DNA of 64,000 nucleotides from Planktothrix sp. FACHB-1365 (GCF_014697575.1 NZ_JACJSC010000001.1:558001-622000), one strand, 5' to 3'. Counted from the first letter of the stretch, positions 1-9,916 are shown. Notes: generated by a model not told the origin, from the letters alone. Numbers and translations are program-made.

Positions 1-2
1 AT

Positions 3-377
3 AGCGTTAATTGGATATATAATGTAGGATTATATCCCCGCCATTTAGTCTTAGATAGTACAGGAAAATATCTCTATGTAACTCTGAATGGGGATGATCA
101 TGTTGCTAAAATTGAGACAAAAACTGGAGAAATAATTAACAAAATCTTTACCGGAAGTGCACCTCGCAGTATGGTATTATCACCCGATAATCAGTATTTA
201 TATATTGTCAATTACTATTCTAATACGGTGAGTAAAGTTCGCACTGAAACAATGGAACTTATCGATAATATTACCGTAGATTTAAACCCCATTGGAATTA
301 CCTTTGATCCTCAAACTCATCAAATTTGGGTAGCCTGTTACACCGGAAGCCTTATCATTTTACAGGATAAATTTTAA
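3..377 (+). CDS. YVTN-type beta-propeller protein, C-terminal part
   Basis: The reading frame is open from the left edge and ends at TAA 375-377, so only about 124 C-terminal residues are present. The visible part has blade-like repeats of the YVTN/SMP-30 type: YLYVTLNGDDHVAKIET, YLYIVNYYSNTVSKVRT, then an IWVACYTGSLIIL blade. Each pairs a 'D-x-x-x-x-Y-L-Y-V' strand with an N/S-x-V-K turn. Such beta-propellers are usually secreted or periplasmic scaffolds that bind partners and often lack enzymatic activity. The signal peptide and the rest of the propeller lie outside the window, so ligand and location cannot be judged. It converges with the downstream SDR gene. Confidence 0.8.
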   Translation, partial: SVNWIYNVGLYPRHLVLDSTGKYLYVTLNGDDHVAKIETKTGEIINKIFTGSAPRSMVLSPDNQYLYIVNYYSNTVSKVRTETMELIDNITVDLNPIGITFDPQTHQIWVACYTGSLIILQDKF

Positions 378-438
378 TGATAGTGGTAGGGAACAGGGAA
401 TAGTAAGCATTAAAAAGGTTTTAGGATTTAGAGAGGAC

Positions 439-484
439 GGGTTTAACAAAATTGGGTTGATTTTTAATCAATTTCAATAAACCC
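439..484. terminator. possible bidirectional terminator between convergent genes
   Basis: An outer stem GGGTTTA (439-445) pairs with TAAACCC (478-484) around an inner TTGAT/ATCAA hairpin. It lies between the 3' ends of the convergent propeller and SDR genes. The inner loop is T-rich but there is no long clean U tract, so the assignment is tentative. Confidence 0.35.
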
Positions 485-528
485 ACCCTTATAAAATTTG
501 TATCCTTCTGTTTTAAACTAGAAATTAG

Positions 529-1401
529 CTATCGATGAGTTAATTTTCCTCCCGTAACTTCTACTAAACTTCCGGTCATAAAACTACTATCAGAAGACGC
601 TAAAAACACATAAGCAGGAGCGATTTCTTCCGGTTGAGCCGCACGTCGCATCAGGCTTGTCTTATCAAATTCACTCACTTCTTCAATGGGTAAACTAGCG
701 GGAATACTTGGAGTCCAGACCGCACCCGGAACAACAGCATTAACTCGAATATTACGACTGCTTAAATTGGCTGCTAAAGACTTCGTAAAAGCGTGTACTG
801 CGCCCTTACTGGTAGCATAATCAACGAGAATATCCCGACCAATTTGTCCTGAAATACTGCCCGTATTAATAATAGTATCTGCTTCTTTGAGATGATTTAA
901 TGATGCTTTCACCATATAGAAATATCCAAAAACATTAGTTTCCATCGTTTCACGAAACTGTTCTAAACTCAGATCTTCAAGGTTACTCTGAGCCATTTGA
1001 TAAGCCGCATTATTCACTAAAATATTCAGTTTTCCTAACTTTTGAAGCGTTTCTTGTACCGCTTGTTCACAGGAGGCAAAATCGCGCACATCTGCTTTGA
1101 TTTGTAAACATTTTCTACCCTGTTTTTGTACTTCTTGGCAGGTGATTTTTGCATCCTGTTCATTGTGGTGATAAACAATTGCCACATCAGCCCCTTCCAT
1201 AGCATAAGCGATCGCAACAGCCCTACCAATTCCAGAATCACCACCCGTAATTAAAGCGACTTTTCCTTGCAATTTACCAGCCGGTTTATACCCAGATAAA
1301 TCCGTTTGGGGCTGGGGAATCATATCTTCTTGAGAAGCCGGATAGTCGAGTTTCTGTGCTGGAATTTCAGCCGGAGTAAAATGATGTTTATCAGTTTGCA
1401 T
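529..1401 (-). CDS. SDR family NAD(P)-dependent oxidoreductase (YghA/YdaD-like)
   Basis: A 290-residue classical short-chain dehydrogenase. The Rossmann motif TGGDSGIG is at about residue 52, NNAAYQ at about 130, the catalytic Ser in INTGSISG, and the YATSK motif (Tyr/Lys) at about 195. The end ASSDSSFMTGSLVEVTGG is typical of the family. The roughly 45-residue N-terminal extension ahead of the Rossmann fold, with an SQEDMIPQPQTDLSGYKPAGKL-like pattern, matches the subgroup that includes E. coli YghA and B. subtilis YdaD, general-stress aldehyde/alcohol reductases. The substrate is not known. It is transcribed alone, convergent with the upstream propeller gene. The start is the ATG at 1401; no alternative is attractive. 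Confidence 0.9.
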   Translation of the reverse strand: MQTDKHHFTPAEIPAQKLDYPASQEDMIPQPQTDLSGYKPAGKLQGKVALITGGDSGIGRAVAIAYAMEGADVAIVYHHNEQDAKITCQEVQKQGRKCLQIKADVRDFASCEQAVQETLQKLGKLNILVNNAAYQMAQSNLEDLSLEQFRETMETNVFGYFYMVKASLNHLKEADTIINTGSISGQIGRDILVDYATSKGAVHAFTKSLAANLSSRNIRVNAVVPGAVWTPSIPASLPIEEVSEFDKTSLMRRAAQPEEIAPAYVFLASSDSSFMTGSLVEVTGGKLTHR

Positions 1402-1576
1402 GATCTTAACCTCTATCCTTATATTAAATAATATATTTCACTTCAATTAAACAACACTCCTTCATCAGAAAGAAATGTGCTTGTTTGATAAAAATTTATG
1501 TCTAAAGAGATAGAAGATTGGAAGGTTATTTTGTCCCAATCTCCTATCCCAATAGTTTAGAATTAGACCTGATTTT

Positions 1577-3232
1577 TTATTCTTTCCAAACAAAAACCTT
1601 CGCCTCATATTCGGGTAAATCGATGAGAATGTTGTCATCTCCCGACTCGATATCATAATTATTTGTCCACTCATGCCAAGTACCATTTGCAGGGAAATGG
1701 GGAACTTGATAACCTGCTAAATATTGATCAGAGAAATTAACAACAACAACCACACGAGATCCTTGATCATTCCATCGGGTATAAGCGAACACTTTAGCAT
1801 CCGCATCTTCATGGAAAAACTCAATATTTTCAGTATATAAAGCATGATTGGATTTTCGTAAAAAAATCAAGCCTTTGTAATATTGAAATAAACCTTGATT
1901 ATTGTCATGGCTTAATAATGTCCAATCAATTTTTGCCGAATCAATAGTTTTGGGTTTATATTCTCCAAATTCTTCCCCCATCCAAATCAAAGGAATGCCT
2001 ACGGCTGTCATCAATAATGCTACCCCTAATTTCACTCGTTTAAAGGCATCTTCGTCAAAAATCTCTCGATTTCCTAACTCCACCATTAACCGATTTTGAT
2101 CATGGTTGCCCAAATAATTAACCATATTTGTAGCCCCCATAAACCCTTGACGTTTGCCATCTAAAATGTCTTTGAGTTGTTCTAAATCAAAGGTATCCCC
2201 ACATAAATGATCCGTTAGAATATGATAAAAACTATCATGCCAACAGCCATCCATCGGCCCATCAACGTTGGTAATACTGGGGTTTTCTGGCACATATTCA
2301 GCAACGTTATAAAAGGGTTTTATTCCGGCTGCTTCCTTGGCTTCCTGCACAACTCAACCCATAAAATCATAGTTACCAATTTGTCGGGCTGCATCATAAC
2401 GAATTCCATCAGTATGATATTCTTGAATCCAGAATCTCACCGTATCCCCAATAAATTTTCGAGCCGGATAGGTGTCTAAATTTTCGTCATAAAATTCATA
2501 ATTAAATTCTGGCCCCCAGTTAAATTCAGCATCTTTTGGATCATGATGATACCAATAATCATGATCAATTTGGGTTAAAGGACAGGAAGATTCTGAATGA
2601 TTATAAACCCCATCCATTAATACTCGAATTCCTCGTCCATGACATTCATCAATCAGGTTTTTTAATTGCTCAGTTGTGCCATAACTAGACTCCGTAGCAA
2701 AGAAATAACGAGGATTATATCCCCAACTATGATCCCCTGGATATTCTTTAACAGGCATCAATTCAATGGCATTTACCCCTAAATCACACAAATAATCTAA
2801 CTTTTCGATAACGTGCTGATATTTACCCCGTGCATAGGGATCATCTTCTCCGCCAGAAAAATCTCCAATGTGCATTTCATAAATCACTAATTCATGGTCG
2901 GGGGGTAAAGGTTTATCATCATTTTTCCAAACATAAGTATCAATAATTTTTTCCCCTTCTTTAATCCGAATGATGCCATTTTGAGTCGGATCATCAATAT
3001 CTGTAGCATAGGGATCAACAATTTCTACCCATTCATCCGGTTCTACAAACCAACTTTTAGAACGTACTCGAAATTTATATTGATAGGTTCCATCTTCTAA
3101 CTCTACTTGTGCCCGAAAATAACCATCTTTACCCTTTTTCATCGAAATATCTTTCCAATTAGAAAAACACCCGATTAGTGCTGCTTCTTTATTATAAGGA
3201 GCAAACAAAGAAAATTCAATTAAATTAGCCAT
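1577..3232 (-). pseudogene. GH13 alpha-amylase / branching-enzyme-like gene interrupted by an in-frame TGA
   Basis: Two open segments (3232-2357 and 2353-1577) lie in the same frame, separated only by TGA at 2356-2354. Joined, they give about 551 residues with no gap. The N-terminal part has a CBM48-like domain (residues 1-95) and GH13 blocks: GYNPRYFF, DGVYNHS, and GIRYDAA with the nucleophile Asp. The part after the stop carries FYNVAEY, with the probable acid/base Glu, and LGNHDQNR, with the third catalytic Asp. The stop therefore separates the catalytic triad. Context NYDFMG-stop-VVQEAK suggests an ancestral Trp TGG changed to TGA. The role was probably glycogen or maltooligosaccharide metabolism. 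A GTG at 2350 could restart translation, but that product would lack the nucleophile. A sequencing error is the main alternative. Confidence 0.8.
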
Positions 3233-3352
3233 GTTTTTAAGTCCTTAATGTTTAATGAGAAATCATGTCTAGTTCAATTCACGCAATCAAAAAGCATTAC
3301 TTTTTTAATAGATTTAGGTCAATTCCCTAGACATGATCTTGAATTTTGCCTG

Positions 3353-6300
3353 TTAACCAATGACTGCTAACGCCCCTGCACCTGCGGCAGCGATCGCAGA
3401 AAGACTAGCGGTAAAAAATAACCACCAGGCGGCTGCGGCTGCGGCTTTTCGAGTTTCTTCGAGTTGATGTTGAGCTTCTCGTTTGACTTGTTCCATCCGC
3501 ATTTGAGCATCCATTTGTAGACGTTCAGCCCGTTGTAAAACCCGGTTGCGACTGCGTTCAATTTGATCAATAATTCGATTCGCATCCGCTTCTGAAATAT
3601 CCTCCCGTGAACTTAGAAGTGCGACTAATGTATTGCGATCAAATTGAGAAAGACGATTCCGTAACGCCTCAAAACCCGCTTGTGGATCATCAAATAAGGT
3701 GCGAATATCATCCCGAATTCCCTCATAATTTAATTCCGGTCGTTCTAAACTATTCAAATAGTTACGAATCCGATCTAAAATTCCATCCATAACCGATTGA
3801 ATTCGCTGTTGAATACTTCTAATTTGCTCCAACAATTGTTCCCGGACTTGGAAAATTTGATCAGCAATTTGATTGGCTTCTGCTTCCGTCATATCCTCTC
3901 GTTGAACCAGCAAAGCCACTAAGGTTTCTCGATCAAAATGAGATAATCGTTCTCGTAAACTTTCCACACCCACCCGTGGATCATGCAGGAGTAATTTCAA
4001 ATCCCTTTGAATTCCCGCCGGATTTAATTCCTCCCGATCCGTTGAGCGTAAATAATTGGCTAAAGCACTTTGGAAATCGTGAACTTTATGTTGAGTTCTC
4101 CGAGCTAACCTTTGAGGGGTTTTAGCAATACCTTGTAACGTCGATAAGGTACTATCAATTGTCTGATTAATTTGTTCCTCGCTTAAATCATTACGTTGGT
4201 TTAATAACTGAACTAATGTATCTCGATCAACTTTAGAAAGCCGTCGGCGAATCGCTCGAATTCCTAGTTTAGGATCTTCTAATAATAAATTGAGATCTCG
4301 TTGAATGCCTTCGGGATTCAATTCATCTTTTCCTGTATTTCGGAGATAATCAGCAATCGAATTCATCGCCTGATCATATTGCTGTTGAGCTTTTCCAATT
4401 AAGCGTTCTGGGGTATAACGAACTTGCAACCAAGTTGATTCAATTTGATCTAAAATTCGCTCAACTTCCGCTTCACTTAAATCATTCCGAGTTGTTAGTA
4501 ACTGTACTAAAGTATCGCGATCAAATTGAGAAATTCGTTCCCGAATGGCTGCCATTCCGACTTTAGGATGCTCAAATAAAGTTCTTAAATTGGTTTCAAT
4601 CCCATCGGGGTTTAATTCCGATTTTCCCGTATCCCGTAAATAGGATTTTACTTGCAACCATTGTTGAGTCACATTGGCTTTAATTTGAGCTTGACGATGT
4701 TCCGATTCTTCCAAAACAGATGCTTTTGCTCTATCTAAATTCGCCGCCACAATTAAAACATCGTCGGAGGATAAATCCCCACGTTTTTGTAGGACAAGTT
4801 CAAACCAACGTTGCGTTAAAGGAGCTAAACGTTGACTTAACTGCTCAAAACTGACCTGGTTATCTTCCAAAAGAGGTTTTAAATTCAAGAGAATTTTTTC
4901 CGAGGTTAATTCGTTAGCTGGTGTGGTCATCATATAATGTTCCACATCTCCTAAAACGGTTAATTGCATTTCCTGCTCAATCGCTTCTTCGGTAACTCGT
5001 AAAACCTCTACGCGAATCGCTTCTAATAAATTCGCTAACTCTTGAATTCTAGCTTGGGTAAAAACGCCCCGTTGCCTTAATAAATTGACAAAATCAGCGC
5101 GTTTTAATTGATGTAATTGTTCTGCTGTTAATTCAGGATCGGCATTGGGATCATAAATCACATCTCGAAAATCCTGTTCAACTTGTTCGGGTTTCATTTC
5201 CCAAAAATAAGTATTCAGGAGATAGTTTTCAACATCAGCTTTAATCGGACTATAAGACTCTTTAGCTGTCAATTGATGAGCAATTTTATGGGTTTGTTCA
5301 CCCACTTGACTTTTGAGACGATTTAACTGATTCAGAATTTTTTCAACATCGAAATCTGAGAGATCACTGCGTCCGAGTACCAGTCCAATTAAACTATTAA
5401 GGCTCATCGTTAAGCCTTGAGACATCATGCTTGTAGGTTGATTGGGATTGTTTTGTTTTTGTTGAGCAATTAAGTCATCTATTTTTTTGTTTAAATCTGT
5501 TCCTAATAATTGCTGAGAAGTCGCTGTTTTGAGATAATTAACAAACTCCCCCATCATATCTTGAGGCTGAGGCATTTTGCCAACGGTTTGACGCCAAACA
5601 CTTTCTAATTGATCGGCAATTCGTTCCACATCCCGACGGGATAAATCCGTGCGACTTTTGGCTAAATCAATAAAAGTTTGACGAGTGAAATTCGGTAAAG
5701 AAGCCTGACCTCCCATTTCTTTTAAATTGGGATCATTGAGAATAGTTTCAAACTCTCGACGAATTTCGGGAAGATTTAATTGCGGGGGACGTAATTTTTC
5801 TAAATATTCTTCGACTTGTTCACGCATCGTAATCGGATCAATTCCGGCCGTTAGTTCCCGACGCACGGCACTGGCTGCGGCTTCGGCGGTGGCGACAATT
5901 TGTTTACTGGCTGCTGCTCCTGTAAAGGCTGCACTTGCCATTCCAAATAAGCTTTGAATCCCCGATGAAGTGGTTTGAAAAACAGAACCAATCATCGAAC
6001 CAACGGTACTCGAACTCATCCAAACTAAGAGGGAAAAATAGGTAGCCCAAATGACTAAACCCACAATTGCTCCCAAGGTTGGCGAGGTTAAAAGGCTGAG
6101 TTTAACCGCTAATAAACAAGCCACAAATAAAGCCAATGTCACCGTAATTACCGTAGCAATTCCTAGGGTTTTTCCGACTTTTTTGAGCGTTCCCCCTACG
6201 GAAGAAGATTTATGATCATCTGAATCAGAACTGGAAGAATTGCCTAGGTTTGAAATTCCCGCCGCTACTCCCAAGTTTGTTAATAAAAGTTGGATACCGA

Positions 6301-6454
6301 AAGCGAGGACGACCCCGGAGATTAAAGCCGTAAAAAATTGAGGGCCACTAAATACTAAAGCAGCTTCTTCAACGGTATCGACATTAGTATTATTCGTAGA
6401 AAATTGGGCAATTAATCCAGTTGTTAGATGGATTAGTTCTAAAGTTTTAACCAT
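3353..6454 (-). CDS. large membrane protein with about eight helical repeats, function unknown
   Basis: A 1033-residue protein I do not recognise. The N-terminal 170 residues contain hydrophobic segments at about 35-65 and 95-150, separated by a Ser/Asp-rich loop. The C-terminal 30 residues are Ala-rich and hydrophobic, so both ends are probably membrane-anchored. Between them are about eight degenerate units of roughly 60-100 residues. The last four are clear, each with a head L-N-x-x-G-I-x-x-D, then F-D-R-x-T-L-V-x-L-L, then R-x-D-L-S-E-A-E and I-x-D-Q-I-E. Linkers are Gln/Arg-rich and probably coiled coil. Transcribed alone, divergent from the 439-residue gene. The start is the ATG at 6454. 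The repeats suggest a scaffold or structural role, which is inference only. Confidence 0.75.
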   Translation of the reverse strand: MVKTLELIHLTTGLIAQFSTNNTNVDTVEEAALVFSGPQFFTALISGVVLAFGIQLLLTNLGVAAGISNLGNSSSSDSDDHKSSSVGGTLKKVGKTLGIATVITVTLALFVACLLAVKLSLLTSPTLGAIVGLVIWATYFSLLVWMSSSTVGSMIGSVFQTTSSGIQSLFGMASAAFTGAAASKQIVATAEAAASAVRRELTAGIDPITMREQVEEYLEKLRPPQLNLPEIRREFETILNDPNLKEMGGQASLPNFTRQTFIDLAKSRTDLSRRDVERIADQLESVWRQTVGKMPQPQDMMGEFVNYLKTATSQQLLGTDLNKKIDDLIAQQKQNNPNQPTSMMSQGLTMSLNSLIGLVLGRSDLSDFDVEKILNQLNRLKSQVGEQTHKIAHQLTAKESYSPIKADVENYLLNTYFWEMKPEQVEQDFRDVIYDPNADPELTAEQLHQLKRADFVNLLRQRGVFTQARIQELANLLEAIRVEVLRVTEEAIEQEMQLTVLGDVEHYMMTTPANELTSEKILLNLKPLLEDNQVSFEQLSQRLAPLTQRWFELVLQKRGDLSSDDVLIVAANLDRAKASVLEESEHRQAQIKANVTQQWLQVKSYLRDTGKSELNPDGIETNLRTLFEHPKVGMAAIRERISQFDRDTLVQLLTTRNDLSEAEVERILDQIESTWLQVRYTPERLIGKAQQQYDQAMNSIADYLRNTGKDELNPEGIQRDLNLLLEDPKLGIRAIRRRLSKVDRDTLVQLLNQRNDLSEEQINQTIDSTLSTLQGIAKTPQRLARRTQHKVHDFQSALANYLRSTDREELNPAGIQRDLKLLLHDPRVGVESLRERLSHFDRETLVALLVQREDMTEAEANQIADQIFQVREQLLEQIRSIQQRIQSVMDGILDRIRNYLNSLERPELNYEGIRDDIRTLFDDPQAGFEALRNRLSQFDRNTLVALLSSREDISEADANRIIDQIERSRNRVLQRAERLQMDAQMRMEQVKREAQHQLEETRKAAAAAAWWLFFTASLSAIAAAGAGALAVIG

Positions 6455-6845
6455 AATCGGTTCCTTGTTGATTCATCGATTTTTATTAAACAAAATATTA
6501 GGCTGAAAGTTGTTTGAGCAAACCCTCCTATTAAGCTCTTCAGCTACAATCTTGAGTGTGTAGGAAAAACGGTTGATAAATCATCTACCCCAAGGATGAA
6601 ACAAAATAAATTCGTAAGTTTAATCAAAAAAAATAAAATATCATCTATCTAGGGAAAGAATTAAAATTAAGAAATAAAGTTTATAATAAAATTCTACTCT
6701 AGTTTTCATCTCAATCTCATTGTTTAGATTTAAGATAGAAATAAGGACGAGACTTATCCGTTGGGATTAACAATCGTGTGAGTAAAAGTAGGGGTGAGAT
6801 TTCCTCACCCTGAACAGGACTAATCAACATCTCCCTAAAATTTCT
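6455..6845. promoter_or_regulatory. divergent intergenic region with a hairpin near the start of the 439-residue gene
   Basis: This 391-base AT-rich spacer separates two divergent genes and should hold both promoters. The clearest element is GGGTGAG-ATTTC-CTCACCC at 6792-6810, a perfect 7-bp stem about 35 bases before the ATG at 6846. No Shine-Dalgarno is visible at that ATG. The hairpin could act in the leader of the downstream mRNA or be a dispersed repeat. No ORF of note was seen here. Confidence 0.35.
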
Positions 6846-8165
6846 ATGAATCGTTCCTTACAACACGCTCAAAAATTAAAAGAAGAAATCGTTGATTTTG
6901 TCTACGATGCAGAAGGAGAATTAGCGATCGCTTTAGAAACTTATGCGGCTCAACATTCTGGTCGAGAACGTCATGATATTAAAGCTCAAAATTTAATGAT
7001 TGATACCTTTGTTTTGCAGGGTAAAGTTGGTCAACAAACCCCTTTAGAAATTTTTTTAGCAGAAAATCCCCAATTAACGCCAGAAGAACGAGTCTTATTA
7101 AGCGGTTGGTCTAAGAGTTTTCTCGGCTTATTTGAAGTCATAGAATGTGTCGGAGAACAATTTAAGTTAATGAACTGGTTAACGGCTAAATCCTATTTAG
7201 TTATTTGGGATGAAGCCTCTGGTGATCCTGAACTCAGCCGTTTAAAACCGGGTGAAATTATTTTAGCTCGAATTGCGCCTTTAAATGAAAATCAATGGAT
7301 GTTTTTAGGGTCGGGAATTTTAAAAGGAAAATTGGGTAAACCTAAATTAGCCATTGTGATTGGTGAGTTCAAAAAAAATTACAAAGAGTTTTTATATAGT
7401 GATGCACCAGAACTCTTAGAAGAGTCTTGGGAGTCGGTGGCTGAATATCATCAAGAATTTGTTAGTTTTTTTGGTCAAGATCAAATTAGTTTATCGGGCT
7501 ATCAACTGAATAAAAAACTCAACGAACTTTATGAACAATTTAATCAAAAACGGTTAGCAGCCGCCGGAATTGATCAATCGAAATCGTTACGGGAATTAGC
7601 AGAAGAAGCTGGAAATGATGCTGAAGACCTCAAAACAGCCGCCCTAGAATCGGGTGCAACAGAGCAAGAGATTGCTAAAGTTTTGGAGTCTAAAACCTTA
7701 ATGGTTATGCCTAAAGTTGAGTTACCCGATGAGATTAAAAAAGCAGACGAAGTAACCGTATTTTCCCATCCTCGCTGGGGACAACTATTCCTACCGAACT
7801 ATACTGCTTTTATCGAGCTTTTAAAGATTCCTACGCCTGAAAATACTCCGCAGTTAGAAACTAAAGTGCGAAAATATTTGAAAGAACCCCAATTTAACTA
7901 TTATATTTGGCAACAGTTAAAACAGGAAGCTTCTCTAGGGCTAGAACAAATCTTAAAACAGGTTTTAGAGCAACCGGATTTTTCCTTAGAACCCGATTTA
8001 GATAAAATTTTATTACAATATGATAAACCTTCTGAACCTGATTTACCGGAAATTGCCAGTGTTCCTCGCCATTTAGATGATTTATTTAAGGAAGCTTTAA
8101 CTCAAATTCAGAAATCTAAACCCAAAAGTAAAACAACTGCTAAAAAAAGCAAAGGGTTTCAATAA
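6846..8165 (+). CDS. conserved-looking hypothetical protein, 439 residues
   Basis: Not recognised. The protein is soluble, acidic to mixed in charge, with no signal peptide or membrane segment. The N-terminus (1-60) is helical (AQKLKEEIVDFVYDAEGELA). A middle region (90-180) has beta-like stretches such as SYLVIWDEA and EIILARIAPLNENQWMFLGSG. Residues 215-280 are charged helices, then VFSHPRWGQLFLPNY precedes more helices, and a Lys-rich tail (KSKPKSKTTAKKSKG) ends the protein. The basic tail could contact nucleic acid or be disordered. Codon use resembles its neighbours. The start ATG at 6846 has no clear ribosome binding site. It is followed by a C-rich tandem repeat. Confidence 0.7.
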   Translation: MNRSLQHAQKLKEEIVDFVYDAEGELAIALETYAAQHSGRERHDIKAQNLMIDTFVLQGKVGQQTPLEIFLAENPQLTPEERVLLSGWSKSFLGLFEVIECVGEQFKLMNWLTAKSYLVIWDEASGDPELSRLKPGEIILARIAPLNENQWMFLGSGILKGKLGKPKLAIVIGEFKKNYKEFLYSDAPELLEESWESVAEYHQEFVSFFGQDQISLSGYQLNKKLNELYEQFNQKRLAAAGIDQSKSLRELAEEAGNDAEDLKTAALESGATEQEIAKVLESKTLMVMPKVELPDEIKKADEVTVFSHPRWGQLFLPNYTAFIELLKIPTPENTPQLETKVRKYLKEPQFNYYIWQQLKQEASLGLEQILKQVLEQPDFSLEPDLDKILLQYDKPSEPDLPEIASVPRHLDDLFKEALTQIQKSKPKSKTTAKKSKGFQ

Positions 8166-8190
8166 ATCGGTCAAGTATTTTCCTTCCTCT

Positions 8191-8257
8191 TCCCCTCTTC
8201 TCCCCCGTGTCCCCCTGTCCCCGTGTCCCCGTGTCCCCGTGTCCCCCTGTTCCCTCC
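8191..8257. repeat. G/C-rich short tandem repeat (GTGTCCCC type)
   Basis: On the + strand the unit GTGTCCCC/TGTCCCCC recurs about seven times with slight variation just after the 439-residue gene. The complementary strand carries runs of four to five G at 7-8 base spacing, the pattern of cyanobacterial short tandemly repeated repetitive sequences. Similar tracts occur at 12680, 37008, 37956 and 55278. It is not a CRISPR because there are no unique spacers. Confidence 0.8.
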
Positions 8258-8360
8258 TATAAAAAAAATAGAGTAGGATTATCCTACTCTTTTGAACTTT
8301 GATGCTGTTAACTGTGAAAAGACTAATGGAACTCCAACGCTTGAAGTTTACAGGCTCCAT

Positions 8361-8639
8361 TTAAGCAACTGTTCTCCGAGTAATTAATCCCCACAGGAAA
8401 ATTAAGATAATAGCACCTAACACAGCAAAGAAAATACTAGGAATAGTTAAAGCTCCGGCTGAAGCAGCAGCCGCTCCCCCACTTCCAAAGAAGACTTGAC
8501 CTAAATAACCACCGAGTAAAGCCCCTAAAATTCCTAAACCAATGGTGGCAAAAATACCGCCGCCTTGATGTCCCGGATAAATAGCTTTAGCAATAGCACC
8601 TGCAATTAAACCTAATAGTATCCAAGCTAGAATACCCAT
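8361..8639 (-). CDS. GlsB/YeaQ/YmgE family stress-response membrane protein
   Basis: A 92-residue protein with three hydrophobic segments: residues 1-18 (MGILAWILLGLIAGAIA), 27-50 (Gly-rich ATIGLGILGALLGGYLG), and 62-85 (IPSIFFAVLGAIILIFLWG). The pattern K-A-I-Y-P-G-H-Q-G-G-G between helices 1 and 2 is the hallmark of this small 'transglycosylase-associated' family, which is linked to general stress but has no defined biochemical activity. Length is normal for the family. ATG 8639 is preceded by GGGAGG about 6 bases upstream on the coding strand, a good ribosome binding site. Divergent from the DUF3616 gene. Confidence 0.9.
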   Translation of the reverse strand: MGILAWILLGLIAGAIAKAIYPGHQGGGIFATIGLGILGALLGGYLGQVFFGSGGAAAASAGALTIPSIFFAVLGAIILIFLWGLITRRTVA

Positions 8640-8830
8640 GATTTTTCCTCCCTTAAGTCCTTTTTATTAAGGCTTTGATTTAACACTTTAATCTTAACAA
8701 TTGCCTGTTAAACAACTCATCTAGCCAAAGGAATAACTTACATCTTGCTTCAGAGGGAAGCTAAACTCTAGCCATGATTCCCTCCCTTGAGTAAACTAGA
8801 GATTAACCAAGTTAATTCAAGGGTAAAGCA

Positions 8831-9916
8831 ATGTCAGAAGGTTTTTTACTCAGCCGTCTTCTTCTCCGTTTTGATGCTCCCGATGATGTGTTATTAACGA
8901 ATTTATCAGCCGTTGCCTTAACACCCGATGGTAGTTTATGGTTAGGAGCCGATGAAGGAACAGGTCTTGAGCGACTTTCTCCCATTGAATCTTATGTTTA
9001 TGGTCATCATCAACATTTTGAATTAAGCAATTTTATTCCTTTAGATAATCCAGAAGAAGAAATTGATATTGAAGGCTTAGATTATTTCAATTCCTATCTT
9101 TGGTTGGTGGGTTCCCATAGTCTGAAACGGAAAAAGCCCAAGGGAAAAGACGTGAATTCAGATATCAAACGTTTAACCGAAATCAAAAGGGAAAAAAATC
9201 GTTATCTTTTAGCTCGAATTCCGGTTAAAAATGGACAATTATTGTCGTCTTTTTCAACTGTTGACTCGGAAAATAAAGAGTTCAGAGCCGCTGTGCTTCA
9301 AACGTCTCCAGACGGAAATCAACTGATCGAAGCTTTAAAAACAGATGAACATTTAGGTGTATTTATATCAACGCCTCTTCCTTCCAAAGAAAATGGGTTA
9401 GATATTGAAGGATTGGCTGTTTATGAAAATAAAATTTTTCTAGGCTTACGGGGGCCTGTTTTCAGGGGATTTGCCATGATTTTAGAATTAGAAGTTGAAG
9501 AAAAAGAACCCGGAGTTTTAACCCTCAAGAACATTGGAGAAAATGGCAAACAATATCGCAAGCACTTTTTTGAATTAAAGGGGTTAGGAATTCGAGAGTT
9601 ATGTTTACAAGGTGAAGATTTAATTATTTTAGCAGGGCCAACGATGGATTTAGATGGAATTATGAAAGTCTATCGTTGGAAAAATGCTTTAGCTCAATCC
9701 AGTAATACGATCTCTTATTTTAATTCTGAATTGTTAGAGTTTTTGTTTGATCTGCCATTTTGTCTCGATAGTGATCACGCCGAAGGTTTAGAACTTTTTA
9801 ATAGTTTAGAACAACCCGGTTTATTAGTGGTTTATGATTCGCCCAATCCTAACCGAATTTTATCTGAACGGGAAGTTTTTACAGATATTTTCCGATTGTC
9901 TAATCCTCTTCAATAG
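8831..9916 (+). CDS. DUF3616 domain-containing protein
   Basis: A 361-residue protein without a signal peptide. It opens with LSAVALTPDGSLWLGADEG and repeats propeller-like blades such as IDIEGLDYFNSYLWLVGSHS, LDIEGLAVYENKIFLGLRGP and ADGLEL-like ends (DHAEGLELFNS). The repeated D-I-E-G-L plus 'N-x-I-F-L-G-L-R-G-P' pattern is that of DUF3616, a proteobacterial and cyanobacterial family of unknown function probably folding as a beta-propeller. It is followed by a strong rho-independent terminator, so it is probably monocistronic. Start ATG 8831 fits the domain beginning. Confidence 0.85.
   Translation: MSEGFLLSRLLLRFDAPDDVLLTNLSAVALTPDGSLWLGADEGTGLERLSPIESYVYGHHQHFELSNFIPLDNPEEEIDIEGLDYFNSYLWLVGSHSLKRKKPKGKDVNSDIKRLTEIKREKNRYLLARIPVKNGQLLSSFSTVDSENKEFRAAVLQTSPDGNQLIEALKTDEHLGVFISTPLPSKENGLDIEGLAVYENKIFLGLRGPVFRGFAMILELEVEEKEPGVLTLKNIGENGKQYRKHFFELKGLGIRELCLQGEDLIILAGPTMDLDGIMKVYRWKNALAQSSNTISYFNSELLEFLFDLPFCLDSDHAEGLELFNSLEQPGLLVVYDSPNPNRILSEREVFTDIFRLSNPLQ

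Noticed and set aside
1035-1244. 69-residue frame within the SDR gene
   Set aside because: A different frame on the same strand as a well-supported gene; no independent support.
8191-8257. CRISPR-like regular repeats (also 12680 and 55278)
   Set aside because: Units are 7-8 bases and directly tandem, without unique spacers, leader or cas genes.
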